Shown here: in pieces, positions 53,301 through 61,128 of the stretch | Layout: every line of letters starts with the position of its first letter | How positions within the stretch are numbered: position 1 is the first letter of the stretch | From: Persicirhabdus sediminis | Lineage (GTDB): Bacteria > Verrucomicrobiota > Verrucomicrobiia > Verrucomicrobiales > Akkermansiaceae | Length of the DNA stretch: 64,000 nt | NCBI RefSeq assembly: GCF_016595495.1 | Contig: NZ_JAENIM010000039.1 | Span: 230,659 to 294,658, forward strand | Direction of reading: 5' to 3' | Translations under genes and position numbers: made by a program | Notes under the pieces: generated by a model | What the model was told of the DNA's origin: nothing | Seen by the model: only the letters and a program-made list of their open reading frames with translations | The model's database searches: none

Positions 53301-56300
53301 CAAGCACGCTGACAGTTAATAAAAACCTCAGGATTATGGGTTCAGGTGTGGATGAGTTGTGTCTATCGGGTGGCCAGAGCGTAGCTTTGTTTAATGTAAC
53401 AGGCGCTGCGCACTTAGCTATTGAACAACTCACGCTCAAAGATGGTGCTGCAGCTTCATACGGCGGTGCCATTTCTCTAGAAGATGGATCGCATTTGTTT
53501 GCTAGAAATTGTAGTTTTGAAGGCAATACAGCGGGCCAGTTTGGTGGAGCTATTGAAGCTTATGAAAGTAGTATTGATGTCGAACAATGTTTGTTCTATC
53601 AGAACTCAGTAGCTGGCTCCACAGCTAAGGCTGGTGGCGCTATTTCTCTATCAACGACTCTGGCTTGTAGCATACGTAATTGTACATTTGTTGAAAACCA
53701 GCAGCTCAACATCAGCGGTATAGGTGGCGGGGCAGTTTTGGCTCTCAATACGGATGTATCTAGGGATGTAGATGTATTGTTCGAGCATTGTACTTTCAAA
53801 GATAATACTGATGCTGCTGGAAATGGTAGTGCTTTGTTGACTGCCAACTCAGGCATGACAACTCAGCTGAGAAATAACATTTTAGCTGATGTTGAGGGGC
53901 TTGTGTTGGATGTTGTCGGTGGCGGATTTGCTGAATCCTTAGGCGGAAATTTTGCCACAGACGATACCGTCACAACTTATACTCTGAATAACCAACAGAA
54001 TGTTATTCTGCTAAATCACCCGACTGACCAACGTGAGCTTGATCCATTGCTAGACTCATTGGCTGATAATTTTGGGGCGACAAAGACATGTGCCTTATTA
54101 TCTGGCAGTCTTGCTATTGATAAAGCGATCGTTGTAGCTGATACGAGTGAGACTGTAGGTGCCGACCAGCGAGGCTTTTGGCGTGGTGAGTCGCTAGCTG
54201 ATATCGGAGCTCATGAAGTTGGAGCTTTCAAGCGAATTAATATTAACGAGATTTATGTGCAGGGCGGGGTCTCAACCGATTTTATCGAGTTTTATAATCC
54301 ACGTGATTCACAGGCGCTAGACCTAGCTGGCTTACAGTTGTTTATTGATGGTGAATACGTGCAGACTTTTACTACACAATCTGTCGACGTAGGCAGCGGC
54401 TATGTTTGGTATTCTACCGTGGACCTGGATAGTGAAACTGGGACGATCGAGCTGAAAAATGCAGCTGATCAGTCAGTTCTGTTCGTTAGTTACTGCGCAA
54501 GCTTTACCGTGAATGGAGAAGATGAAGATGTCAGTGGCCAATCTATCACCCGCTACCCTCGATACGAAGGAGGTTTCCTTCCTCACCAGTTTGTAGTGGA
54601 AAATGTGACTGGCACAGTTGGTGGAGACAGCACTTCTCCTGGTGATGATGTAGATGGATCAGTGCTCGGAGGCGGAAATGCACCTCCGATAGCTGAAGCT
54701 GATGTCAATGATGATCTGACCCATGTATTTGAGGTAGTAGCTGATCAGCTGAGCATGCTAGATGTTATCTCTAATGATATTGAATTTGACCGTACTGATT
54801 TTCTTAAACTCACGGATGTGATGCCTCTATCCGCTGGTGTGGCAATAAGTTCAGAGTTAGAAAGTGTTGATGGTGATGAGAACAACTCTAGCGGTAATAT
54901 TACTCTCAGCGGTTTGCCTGTAGGAGTTGAGTCAAGTTTATCTCCCGGAGGCGCCGACGTGACAGTATCTTCTGATAGTCTGATGGTTTCTTATGACCCG
55001 ACGGAGTCTGCTCTACTCACTGCCTTAGCTGTTGGGGAGACACTCACAGATGTATGGGCGTACACGATTCAGGACTTTAATGAGGATACAGAAAGTGCTC
55101 AGTCTCGCGGTGATGATATCGACGCTAAAACCAAGAACATCAAGAAGGCGACGAGCTACTTCACCGTTCAGGTGACAGGCGTTAATGAGGCTCCCGAAGC
55201 AAATGACGACTCAGTTTCTACTTACGAAAATCAAGCTATTAGAATACTGGCAGATGCTAGTTTATTATCAGATACCAATTTTAACTATGGTGATTTGGCT
55301 TCTGACTATCAGGAGTATGATGAGTCAGGTGAGTTAGTGACATTGTTGCCACCAGTTCCAACATTGGCTATTCTAGCGAATGATGATGATGTTGATAATG
55401 ATGATACCAATGCATCATTGTTGTTGGAGGCTGTGCATACTTCGGAAGTGGCAGCTAACACCTTAGTCTCAATCAGTGAATTGGATGCTACTATTACTCT
55501 GGATATCAGGGCTGATCGTGAGGAAACAAGTATCTTATACGATCCTCGTAGCTCAGAGATTCTCAATGCACTTAGTAAAAACGAGACTGTGGTAGATACA
55601 TTCTATTATTCTATCGTCGATAGTCATGGAGCGCGCGGTGTTGCCAAAATCTCTGTGACGGTGACAGGTGTGAATGATGTGCCGACGGCTACAGATGATA
55701 GCGGTATTATTACTGATGAAGATATCGAGTTAACGATATTGGCTGCTGATCTGTTATCTAATGATACAGACCCAGATCAAAATGACAGCGGACAAGAAGA
55801 CGATCCGACTATTCTTCTTCCATTCCCGAGTGTTTCGGAGTCAGGGGCAGCTTTGTTGTTCGACGGAACTAATATTAGCTACGACCCTAGAACGATCGAT
55901 AACTATGATGAATTGGCTAGAAATGAGACTTTGATAGATTCCTTCGTTTATACTATTTCGGATAGTAACGGTGGTCAAAGTTCCGCGACAGTTTACATTA
56001 CTGTTGAGGGGAGAAATGACAGCCCTCAAGCTAACGATGACTTTTTGGCAGTAGATGAAAATAGTCTAACTAATGTATCGTTTTCTGATGGCTTGCTGGA
56101 TAATGATGTGGAGATAGATATCAATGGATCTACTCCAGATGATCAGCCATGGATTCTAGCGCAAAGGCAGTTGAGTTCAGCTTTAGGCGCCACGCTTAAT
56201 ATAAACCCTGATGGTAGCTTTAGCTTCGATGCGAATTCGTCACTAATTGATAGCTTGAAAGAAGGGGAAAAAGTTCAAGAGGTATTCCCTTACATCATCG

Positions 56301-59300
56301 TTGATAATAGCCGTACTCAAGCTGTCGACGATACTTTTAAACTGCTATCTGATAGTGTTAGTGTCAGTTTGGAGGTTCTAGCGAATGACGCCGTTGTCGG
56401 ATCGGCACCTCTTAGCATTTCTAGTTTCACAGTGGACCCAGAAAATGCTCAGTTAGTTATCATTGAGTCAGGTGATCATGGATTACAAGATGGCCTGCTG
56501 ATCAAGATCGATTCTTATGTGGGTGAAGGTTCCTATAATGGTGTACATGCGATCACAGTTATTGATAGGGACCATTTCAGCATTGAGTCAGCCTATACCG
56601 ATGACCCAGCTGGCTCACGAGGCCATTGGACTCCTTGGTTTAACATCAGCCTAGTTAGTGATGGGAGCATGGGTGGTGACTTAGTTATCGTTGGCGGCCA
56701 GCAGATAGAATACACGCCACCTGTAGGTTTTTATGGTACTGAGAGCTTCAGCTATACAATTGAAGACGGTGTGGGGGGACAAGATGTTGCTGAAGTCGAG
56801 TTGCTCGTGATAGATCCGCAGGTGAATGGGCTATTGAGCGCAAGTAATGATACCTTCCGCATTGGCATGGGGGAGTCAGAAGTTGTTGTCGATGTGCTCG
56901 CCAATGATAGTATACTGCCAGCACTTGGCTCAGACTTGACGATTACACTTGTTGACCCAGTCGCGAGCGCTACAGGAACTGTCGAGCTTGTCGACGGTGG
57001 TAAATTACTGAAGTATACGCCTGATGATCAGAGCACAGAAATTGAAGAATCCTTCACGTACACAGTTCTTGGAAATGGTAGTTTGACTACACAAGCCACA
57101 GTAACTTTCCAGGTTGAGGATCGCAGTGATTTGTTACAAGGAGCTGATGATGCATTTTTTGTTATCTATGGTAGCGCTGATAATGTTTTGGATGTGTTAG
57201 CTAATGATTCAAGCCTGCCGACATATCCAGTTGACTCTGAAGTTGTCGCGGTTAATGGAGATGCTGATAGTGCCGTTAGCTCATCAGGTGGGACGGTTTC
57301 GTTGGTTGATGGTGAAGTGCTCTACACACCACCAAGTTCAATTTTGACGGATACGTTTACCTACACATCGCGTGACCTGAGTGGATCGACGACGACACAG
57401 ACGGTTAAAGTACGCATTGTACCAGTCGATCAAAATTTCTATGCTAGTGATGACCATTACATCGTCAAAGCTGGCTCAGACAAAGTTACACTTCCTGTAC
57501 TCATAAATGATGCTGCTGTTGATAACGATACGGCTGTGATAGAAATTGTTAATTTTGGTCTCAATACTGATTTGCCTCCAAATGTTGAACGTGTGGCGAT
57601 TGCTGGGGGGACAAGTATTGAATATACACCACCGGCAAGTGCTACGACAGAAGACTTCAATTACGAGATCTCTATAGGCACGCTTGATCGTCGTGAGGCA
57701 AAAATCACGATTACTGTAGTTGATAGCTTCGTTGATTTAGCGGACCCTCAGGATGACTTCTATCACGTTGAAAAGAATGCCAGTGCGCAAATTTTGGATG
57801 TCTTATTAAATGATATTCCGTACCCAGCAGCTGGCTGGACGTGGTCAGTGTCTTCTATCAATAACTTCAGCCACGGAGGTAGCGCTGAGCTTGTTGGAGA
57901 TGGAACGGCAATTTCTTATACTCCAGCGCTTGGGTTCTTTGGTGTTGAAACTTTTGAATACACCATTGTTGATGAGTTTGGTGACAGCGAAACTGCACAG
58001 GTTACTGTTACTGTTGGTGAGCAACATACATCTCCTGATGAGTTTGTCGTGCTACAGGATAGTTTGAATAACTCTATCAATGTGCTGTTGAATGATGATC
58101 TGCTGGAAGCTTATGCGACTGATTATACCATCGCGACAGTGAGCTCGCCTAGTGCGGGAGGCTCAGTTTCAGTCATTGGCACCGCGCCAAATAATTACAT
58201 TCAGTATATTCCTCTAGCTGGTTATGTTGGAGAAGAGACATTCTCCTACGAAGTGAGCGATCGCTCAGGCGGGGCTCTAGTTGAGCAAGTTTCTATCAAT
58301 GTTTTAGCTGCTGATGGAGATCGAGATGTCGCTGAGCTTACCGTTGAAATCACAGGGGTTAACGACGTACCGGTTGTTGGGCCAGTTGTTGATGGCGCAA
58401 TTAATGATAAAGAGACTGTTGCTCCGTTTGCAGGCATCACGCTATCAGATGTGGATGAAGCGGGGCTTCAGCTGCAAACTGCAACCATCAATTTTGACTC
58501 TAGCTACGGCACTGCCACAGCAGCGTTGATGAGCAAAATCTCAGCTGGTTCATATACAGTGACTGGAACTCCGAGCCAGGTCGCTAATGCTCTAGCTGGA
58601 TTTGTATTTGATCCATTTGAGAATCACATCGATTACGTATCACCTGGCTCAGCTGGCGTTGATTTTAGCTTAAGCATTACTGATGGATATATCCCGTCGC
58701 CGATCAATTTGGTATCAACTATCATCGTAACTCCAGTGAATGATGGGCCAACTGTGGCGCAGGCAATTGCGAATCAAGTTGTGCAGTTAGGTGCTGCTAC
58801 TCGGGCAATCTATTTGCCTGACTACTTTGCTGATGTAGATGACGACGTGTACACGGATGATCTCTTCTGGTCTGTTGTCTCAACTTCTAATGCTAGTATC
58901 TTTGATTCTGTAGAGACTGATAATAACAAGTCTCTGTTAGTGCTAGATTTCTCATCGGACAATGCTGGGCAATCTTCAATAACAGTTCAAGGTGCTGATC
59001 GCGGTCAACTCGTGGCCTCTATAACATTCTCAGTGACGGTTGAAGGGCCTCCAGTCATTCAGCTAGCCAATGGGCAGACTCAGCCAGAGGCTGGCTATCA
59101 GACTCGCTATTTACCGTTATCAACATATAGAGAGTATAGACAATCATTCAGGGTTACTAATGAAGGATCGCTTCCAGTCGACTCGTTCATTGTACGTGTA
59201 TCAGATTTGAGCAACAACTTCTCGTTCATCAATCTTGATAGAGGAAGCTATAGCTCAGATGAAAATGGTACGTCGTCTAATTTCTTAGATGATACCCACT

Positions 59301-59734
59301 CCTCAGTAGGAGTTAGTGTTGCGGAGGTATCGAAATATCAGGCTTATGACGTGAAGTATGATTATACCTTAGCTGCGGGAGAGTCGGTAGTTGTTCACCT
59401 GACATATGAGCTTTTCTCTAGCATCTATATCAACGTGAGACCAAATATCGAAATTGTACTCAGTGCTCGCGAGCTTGTACTTACTGAAGGTGTAACTGGA
59501 ATTACCAGAACAAGCACTGGTGGCTATCAGTTGACCTTAAACCTCGAAGCTGGTAAACAATACAAGCTGCAGTATTCTAAAGATATGGATGTGTGGTCAG
59601 ACTGGCTAACTGAAATTCCTGTAAGTGAATTTTCAAGGCAGTTGATAGTAGTTGATGACGGATTCAATACGGATTCACATCCATCTAATGACCGTGAAAG
59701 GTTCTATCGAATGGTTGAAATATCAGTAGATTAG
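50387..59734 (+). CDS. Giant operon gene 6: 3115-aa cadherin-like/Big_9 surface protein
   Basis: A signal peptide (about 1-28) is followed by VCBS/cadherin-like repeats ending in VN(D/G)xP motifs near 137, 266, 388, 655 and 800. A parallel beta-helix spans about 925-1250, opening with SSADSGEGSLREAIALAGNG and holding GGAI repeats. A lamin-tail-like domain lies at about 1283-1375 (ININEIYVQGG, DFIEFYNPRD). About ten Big_9-type repeats of roughly 100-160 residues follow (about 1430-2650), each opening like DDxFxVxxxSxxxLDVLxND. Two further VNDxP repeats lie near 2655 and 2781. The C-terminal module YKLQYSKDMDVWSDW...RFYRMVEISVD closes the chain. The acidic Asp/Asn-rich repeat ends suggest calcium rigidification. 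A long surface adhesin or fibre is the likely role. No LPXTG, PEP-CTERM or T9SS tail is seen. Confidence 0.88.
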   Translation: MTSNYSLISRSGFKLLAISYFGFTAVAAAVVPDAEDDDLTGSSVDQDVVSKITEVSLTANDAGDGKYIDSVSSSSNLNAAVSWSEDDSEVSYDPRGVAALIALPEGSSVEDTFTYSLAGTDGNSTSTATVTLQVDGVNDSPAISGISSVNLAVDDDDDTKTPFTGVSITDPDTGETVTVTVSVSNQNYGTFTNLNGFSLLQNGNYEFTGSVSDATTKVAGLRFVPAENIFKRDVSYPVTLTVSVDDGDAPAVSDTRNVTVTSINDTPTISVSNVSELNDNVSSAIFSSAVLTDPDYDESLTVSITFDEDKGSFPAAAGTFSGSGASRNLQLDSATLAVAQSTLRALVFTPTENISVVGETDTLSFALSVSDGKASGNDNMTVGVKSINDTPELSSPANDFLNLSSGQLAAPFPDVTLTDPDYEADDTSDNGGVTGGTTPKVAEYTVTLILEGSPTGTIISDFLDLDADSDEGEPGDTVYTYLGSRVEAQSAIQGAQFLSPDLAGDFVITLFVNDDNVDSNEVSVTARVSLPLPSMSGLVDGQEVSDKGLIFPFATAAFNNFGGSREVAIKLDDDSKGSFDILSGFTKDTDTLEYIFVGNSAEATDAIQNLRYRPTENIIVGDSADVQFAIEVRTVNAIPGSPSDTLSVKVTAVNDAPVILSDGPEHRINDDESTQPFADMEIADVDDAGEQLLNVEITLVGEDTETNAAKAGGGIIESLVSVAGVNFVEDGVSPSVTYKFSGSAAEVTSVLQGLKFTPDANRNAVGRQETVSFTVYVADLDGLEALDQETTVVVTSVNGAPQITGIPDLSAQPAPLPAVGNGVMNPFADLEVTDEENLTFTITLDNPDKGSLSEDVDGFTLADGVYSMTDKSDDEITAALQALVYTLDPDYDEFPDEQLGLTTFTLEAKDSTNTTTEVFTVFIRDRIVSHIVSSSADSGEGSLREAIALAGNGDTIVFNFPTEEFAVTIELASTLTVNKNLRIMGSGVDELCLSGGQSVALFNVTGAAHLAIEQLTLKDGAAASYGGAISLEDGSHLFARNCSFEGNTAGQFGGAIEAYESSIDVEQCLFYQNSVAGSTAKAGGAISLSTTLACSIRNCTFVENQQLNISGIGGGAVLALNTDVSRDVDVLFEHCTFKDNTDAAGNGSALLTANSGMTTQLRNNILADVEGLVLDVVGGGFAESLGGNFATDDTVTTYTLNNQQNVILLNHPTDQRELDPLLDSLADNFGATKTCALLSGSLAIDKAIVVADTSETVGADQRGFWRGESLADIGAHEVGAFKRININEIYVQGGVSTDFIEFYNPRDSQALDLAGLQLFIDGEYVQTFTTQSVDVGSGYVWYSTVDLDSETGTIELKNAADQSVLFVSYCASFTVNGEDEDVSGQSITRYPRYEGGFLPHQFVVENVTGTVGGDSTSPGDDVDGSVLGGGNAPPIAEADVNDDLTHVFEVVADQLSMLDVISNDIEFDRTDFLKLTDVMPLSAGVAISSELESVDGDENNSSGNITLSGLPVGVESSLSPGGADVTVSSDSLMVSYDPTESALLTALAVGETLTDVWAYTIQDFNEDTESAQSRGDDIDAKTKNIKKATSYFTVQVTGVNEAPEANDDSVSTYENQAIRILADASLLSDTNFNYGDLASDYQEYDESGELVTLLPPVPTLAILANDDDVDNDDTNASLLLEAVHTSEVAANTLVSISELDATITLDIRADREETSILYDPRSSEILNALSKNETVVDTFYYSIVDSHGARGVAKISVTVTGVNDVPTATDDSGIITDEDIELTILAADLLSNDTDPDQNDSGQEDDPTILLPFPSVSESGAALLFDGTNISYDPRTIDNYDELARNETLIDSFVYTISDSNGGQSSATVYITVEGRNDSPQANDDFLAVDENSLTNVSFSDGLLDNDVEIDINGSTPDDQPWILAQRQLSSALGATLNINPDGSFSFDANSSLIDSLKEGEKVQEVFPYIIVDNSRTQAVDDTFKLLSDSVSVSLEVLANDAVVGSAPLSISSFTVDPENAQLVIIESGDHGLQDGLLIKIDSYVGEGSYNGVHAITVIDRDHFSIESAYTDDPAGSRGHWTPWFNISLVSDGSMGGDLVIVGGQQIEYTPPVGFYGTESFSYTIEDGVGGQDVAEVELLVIDPQVNGLLSASNDTFRIGMGESEVVVDVLANDSILPALGSDLTITLVDPVASATGTVELVDGGKLLKYTPDDQSTEIEESFTYTVLGNGSLTTQATVTFQVEDRSDLLQGADDAFFVIYGSADNVLDVLANDSSLPTYPVDSEVVAVNGDADSAVSSSGGTVSLVDGEVLYTPPSSILTDTFTYTSRDLSGSTTTQTVKVRIVPVDQNFYASDDHYIVKAGSDKVTLPVLINDAAVDNDTAVIEIVNFGLNTDLPPNVERVAIAGGTSIEYTPPASATTEDFNYEISIGTLDRREAKITITVVDSFVDLADPQDDFYHVEKNASAQILDVLLNDIPYPAAGWTWSVSSINNFSHGGSAELVGDGTAISYTPALGFFGVETFEYTIVDEFGDSETAQVTVTVGEQHTSPDEFVVLQDSLNNSINVLLNDDLLEAYATDYTIATVSSPSAGGSVSVIGTAPNNYIQYIPLAGYVGEETFSYEVSDRSGGALVEQVSINVLAADGDRDVAELTVEITGVNDVPVVGPVVDGAINDKETVAPFAGITLSDVDEAGLQLQTATINFDSSYGTATAALMSKISAGSYTVTGTPSQVANALAGFVFDPFENHIDYVSPGSAGVDFSLSITDGYIPSPINLVSTIIVTPVNDGPTVAQAIANQVVQLGAATRAIYLPDYFADVDDDVYTDDLFWSVVSTSNASIFDSVETDNNKSLLVLDFSSDNAGQSSITVQGADRGQLVASITFSVTVEGPPVIQLANGQTQPEAGYQTRYLPLSTYREYRQSFRVTNEGSLPVDSFIVRVSDLSNNFSFINLDRGSYSSDENGTSSNFLDDTHSSVGVSVAEVSKYQAYDVKYDYTLAAGESVVVHLTYELFSSIYINVRPNIEIVLSARELVLTEGVTGITRTSTGGYQLTLNLEAGKQYKLQYSKDMDVWSDWLTEIPVSEFSRQLIVVDDGFNTDSHPSNDRERFYRMVEISVD

Positions 59735-59747
59735 GCATTTAAGATTT

Positions 59748-59767
59748 GTGCCGCTAGCTCGCGGCAC
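59748..59767 (+). terminator. Hairpin at the end of the giant-protein operon
   Basis: GTGCCGC (59748-59754) pairs perfectly with GCGGCAC (59761-59767) around TAGCTC, 13 bp after the stop of gene 6. A loosely T-rich stretch follows, so it may act as an operon terminator. Confidence 0.5.
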
Positions 59768-59797
59768 GTAGTTAGTTTTGGGTATTGGGCTAGATAT

Positions 59798-60925
59798 TTA
59801 ATCTAGCTCAATGCCTTTCAGGGCATCGATACAGTGGATGTTGATGAACTCTCTACATTCGCCACTGAGTTGCATGAAGTCTAACTTGATGTTTTTGTTA
59901 TCAGCGGTGACCAGCGTGATCATGCCTCTGTCGTGTTTTACAAATCTAGCAGTCAGTGATGACCCCGCTGTGGACGTCCATGTTCTCATGCTTCTAGCTT
60001 TGGCGATGGCAGCTTTTTGTTTTTTGATCTCAGGGTTTTCGCCCATCCAAGCAAGGGCTTCGCGCAATGCTTCAGCTGGCGCTGGTGTGTGTGCCATCAA
60101 TGGTGAGTTGATGAATTTATAGTCTAACTTTGTCTTCTCCCACTCCTTGCTAGTTTTGATAATCTCAGCGTAATTTTGGTCTTTAGAGCCACTGATAACG
60201 CACCATTTCTTTTGTTTTCGTGGTGAACTATTAATGTCAGACATGCTAACGCCTGGGAAGTGACCAATGCCTCTGGTAGGGAGATAGCTCTGTGCCGCGT
60301 GGCTGATAGCGCCTTGAAAGTACTCTGGATAGATCATTTGCGTCATCATAGCCATGTGGCCACCGCCAGAGAATCCGCCGATGTAGACACGCTCTCTATC
60401 GATGTTATAGAATTTAAATGCGTGCGCCATGCTGTCGACGGCCAGTACAATTCTCCGCCATGATGATTGTGAGTTAGATGTGCCATCTGGGCTCACATAG
60501 ATGATACCTAATTCATCAAATAGCTCGCGGTATTCAGAGGAGGCTCTGTGCTCAAGTTGGTCGTTGGGGCGGATGTGAACGTATAAGCCAAATGCTTGAT
60601 CGGGGGTATAATCGGCAGGTACGTAGATATTTAGCGTGTGCTCGCTCTGTTTGTATTCAACACATTCTTCGGGACTAATGTCGTTAGCGTTGCGCCATGT
60701 TGAAGGGATTCTATCTCTCTTGAACATCTGGTAGACGCTCTTAGGGATTTTGCCACTGAAGTAGTCTTCAGTATCAGCAAAGAGTTTGGCCTTGATAGGC
60801 ACTTTAGACATCATGCCGGTTTCATAATCATCGATGTCAGCGGAAGCGCTTGTGATCATAGCTAAGCTAGTGAGCATGGCTGTGATCTGGAGACTGATGG
60901 AACTCATTACTGGAATCGCTTTCAT
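59798..60925 (-). CDS. Secreted alpha/beta-hydrolase esterase with C-terminal SHD1 domain
   Basis: The 375-residue protein starts with a signal peptide (about 1-30). A polyhydroxybutyrate-depolymerase/feruloyl-esterase-like hydrolase follows. The nucleophile elbow is GGFSGGGHM (Ser about 186), with candidate Asp near 249 (GSKDQNY) and His near 279 (LMAHTPAP). Residues about 311-362 form an SLA1-homology-1 (SHD1) domain (RTWTSTAGSSLTARFVK, then ITLVTADNKNIKLDFMQLSG), a beta-barrel module common in Planctomycetota/Verrucomicrobiota secreted enzymes. ATG 60925 gives the signal peptide; the frame is open further upstream but that part is unlikely to be coding. It may remove ester groups from polysaccharides together with the adjacent fucosidase. 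Confidence 0.78.
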   Translation of the reverse strand: MKAIPVMSSISLQITAMLTSLAMITSASADIDDYETGMMSKVPIKAKLFADTEDYFSGKIPKSVYQMFKRDRIPSTWRNANDISPEECVEYKQSEHTLNIYVPADYTPDQAFGLYVHIRPNDQLEHRASSEYRELFDELGIIYVSPDGTSNSQSSWRRIVLAVDSMAHAFKFYNIDRERVYIGGFSGGGHMAMMTQMIYPEYFQGAISHAAQSYLPTRGIGHFPGVSMSDINSSPRKQKKWCVISGSKDQNYAEIIKTSKEWEKTKLDYKFINSPLMAHTPAPAEALREALAWMGENPEIKKQKAAIAKARSMRTWTSTAGSSLTARFVKHDRGMITLVTADNKNIKLDFMQLSGECREFINIHCIDALKGIELD

Positions 60926-61075
60926 TGTGTTTTGTAGAGAAAATCCAATGACTATGGCTCGGCGAATCCAAGGATCCAGACTTTCGTGATGTGTGATCGT
61001 TTGTTCCTTAGTTGTAAATCTATTCGAACTTGTTCCGGCTGTGTGATGGGTGCGGTTTTTTATGGAAAAAGTAAA

Positions 61076-61102
61076 GGCCCAGCTGGATGTACCAGCTGGG
61101 CC
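61076..61102 (-). terminator. Terminator hairpin after the fucosidase gene
   Basis: GGCCCAGCTGG (61076-61086) pairs perfectly over 11 bp with CCAGCTGGGCC (61092-61102) around a 5-nt loop. On the minus strand it is followed by TTTACTTTTTCC, 27 bp downstream of the fucosidase stop. Confidence 0.6.
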
Positions 61103-61128
61103 CAACAATAAGATGATGAGATATGTTC

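Noticed and set aside
54000-58500. CRISPR-like or direct DNA repeats in the 3115-aa gene
   Set aside because: The periodicity is at protein level only (Big_9 repeats of about 100-160 residues with low DNA identity); there are no uniform repeats and spacers.
46639-59734. PEP-CTERM, LPXTG or T9SS C-terminal sorting signals
   Set aside because: The last 40 residues of genes 4 and 6 have no PEP motif with hydrophobic helix, no LPXTG and no recognisable T9SS module.
60926-61108. N-terminal extension of the SHD1 esterase and a small gene in this gap
   Set aside because: The upstream codons include the fucosidase terminator hairpin, and a good signal peptide starts at 60925.
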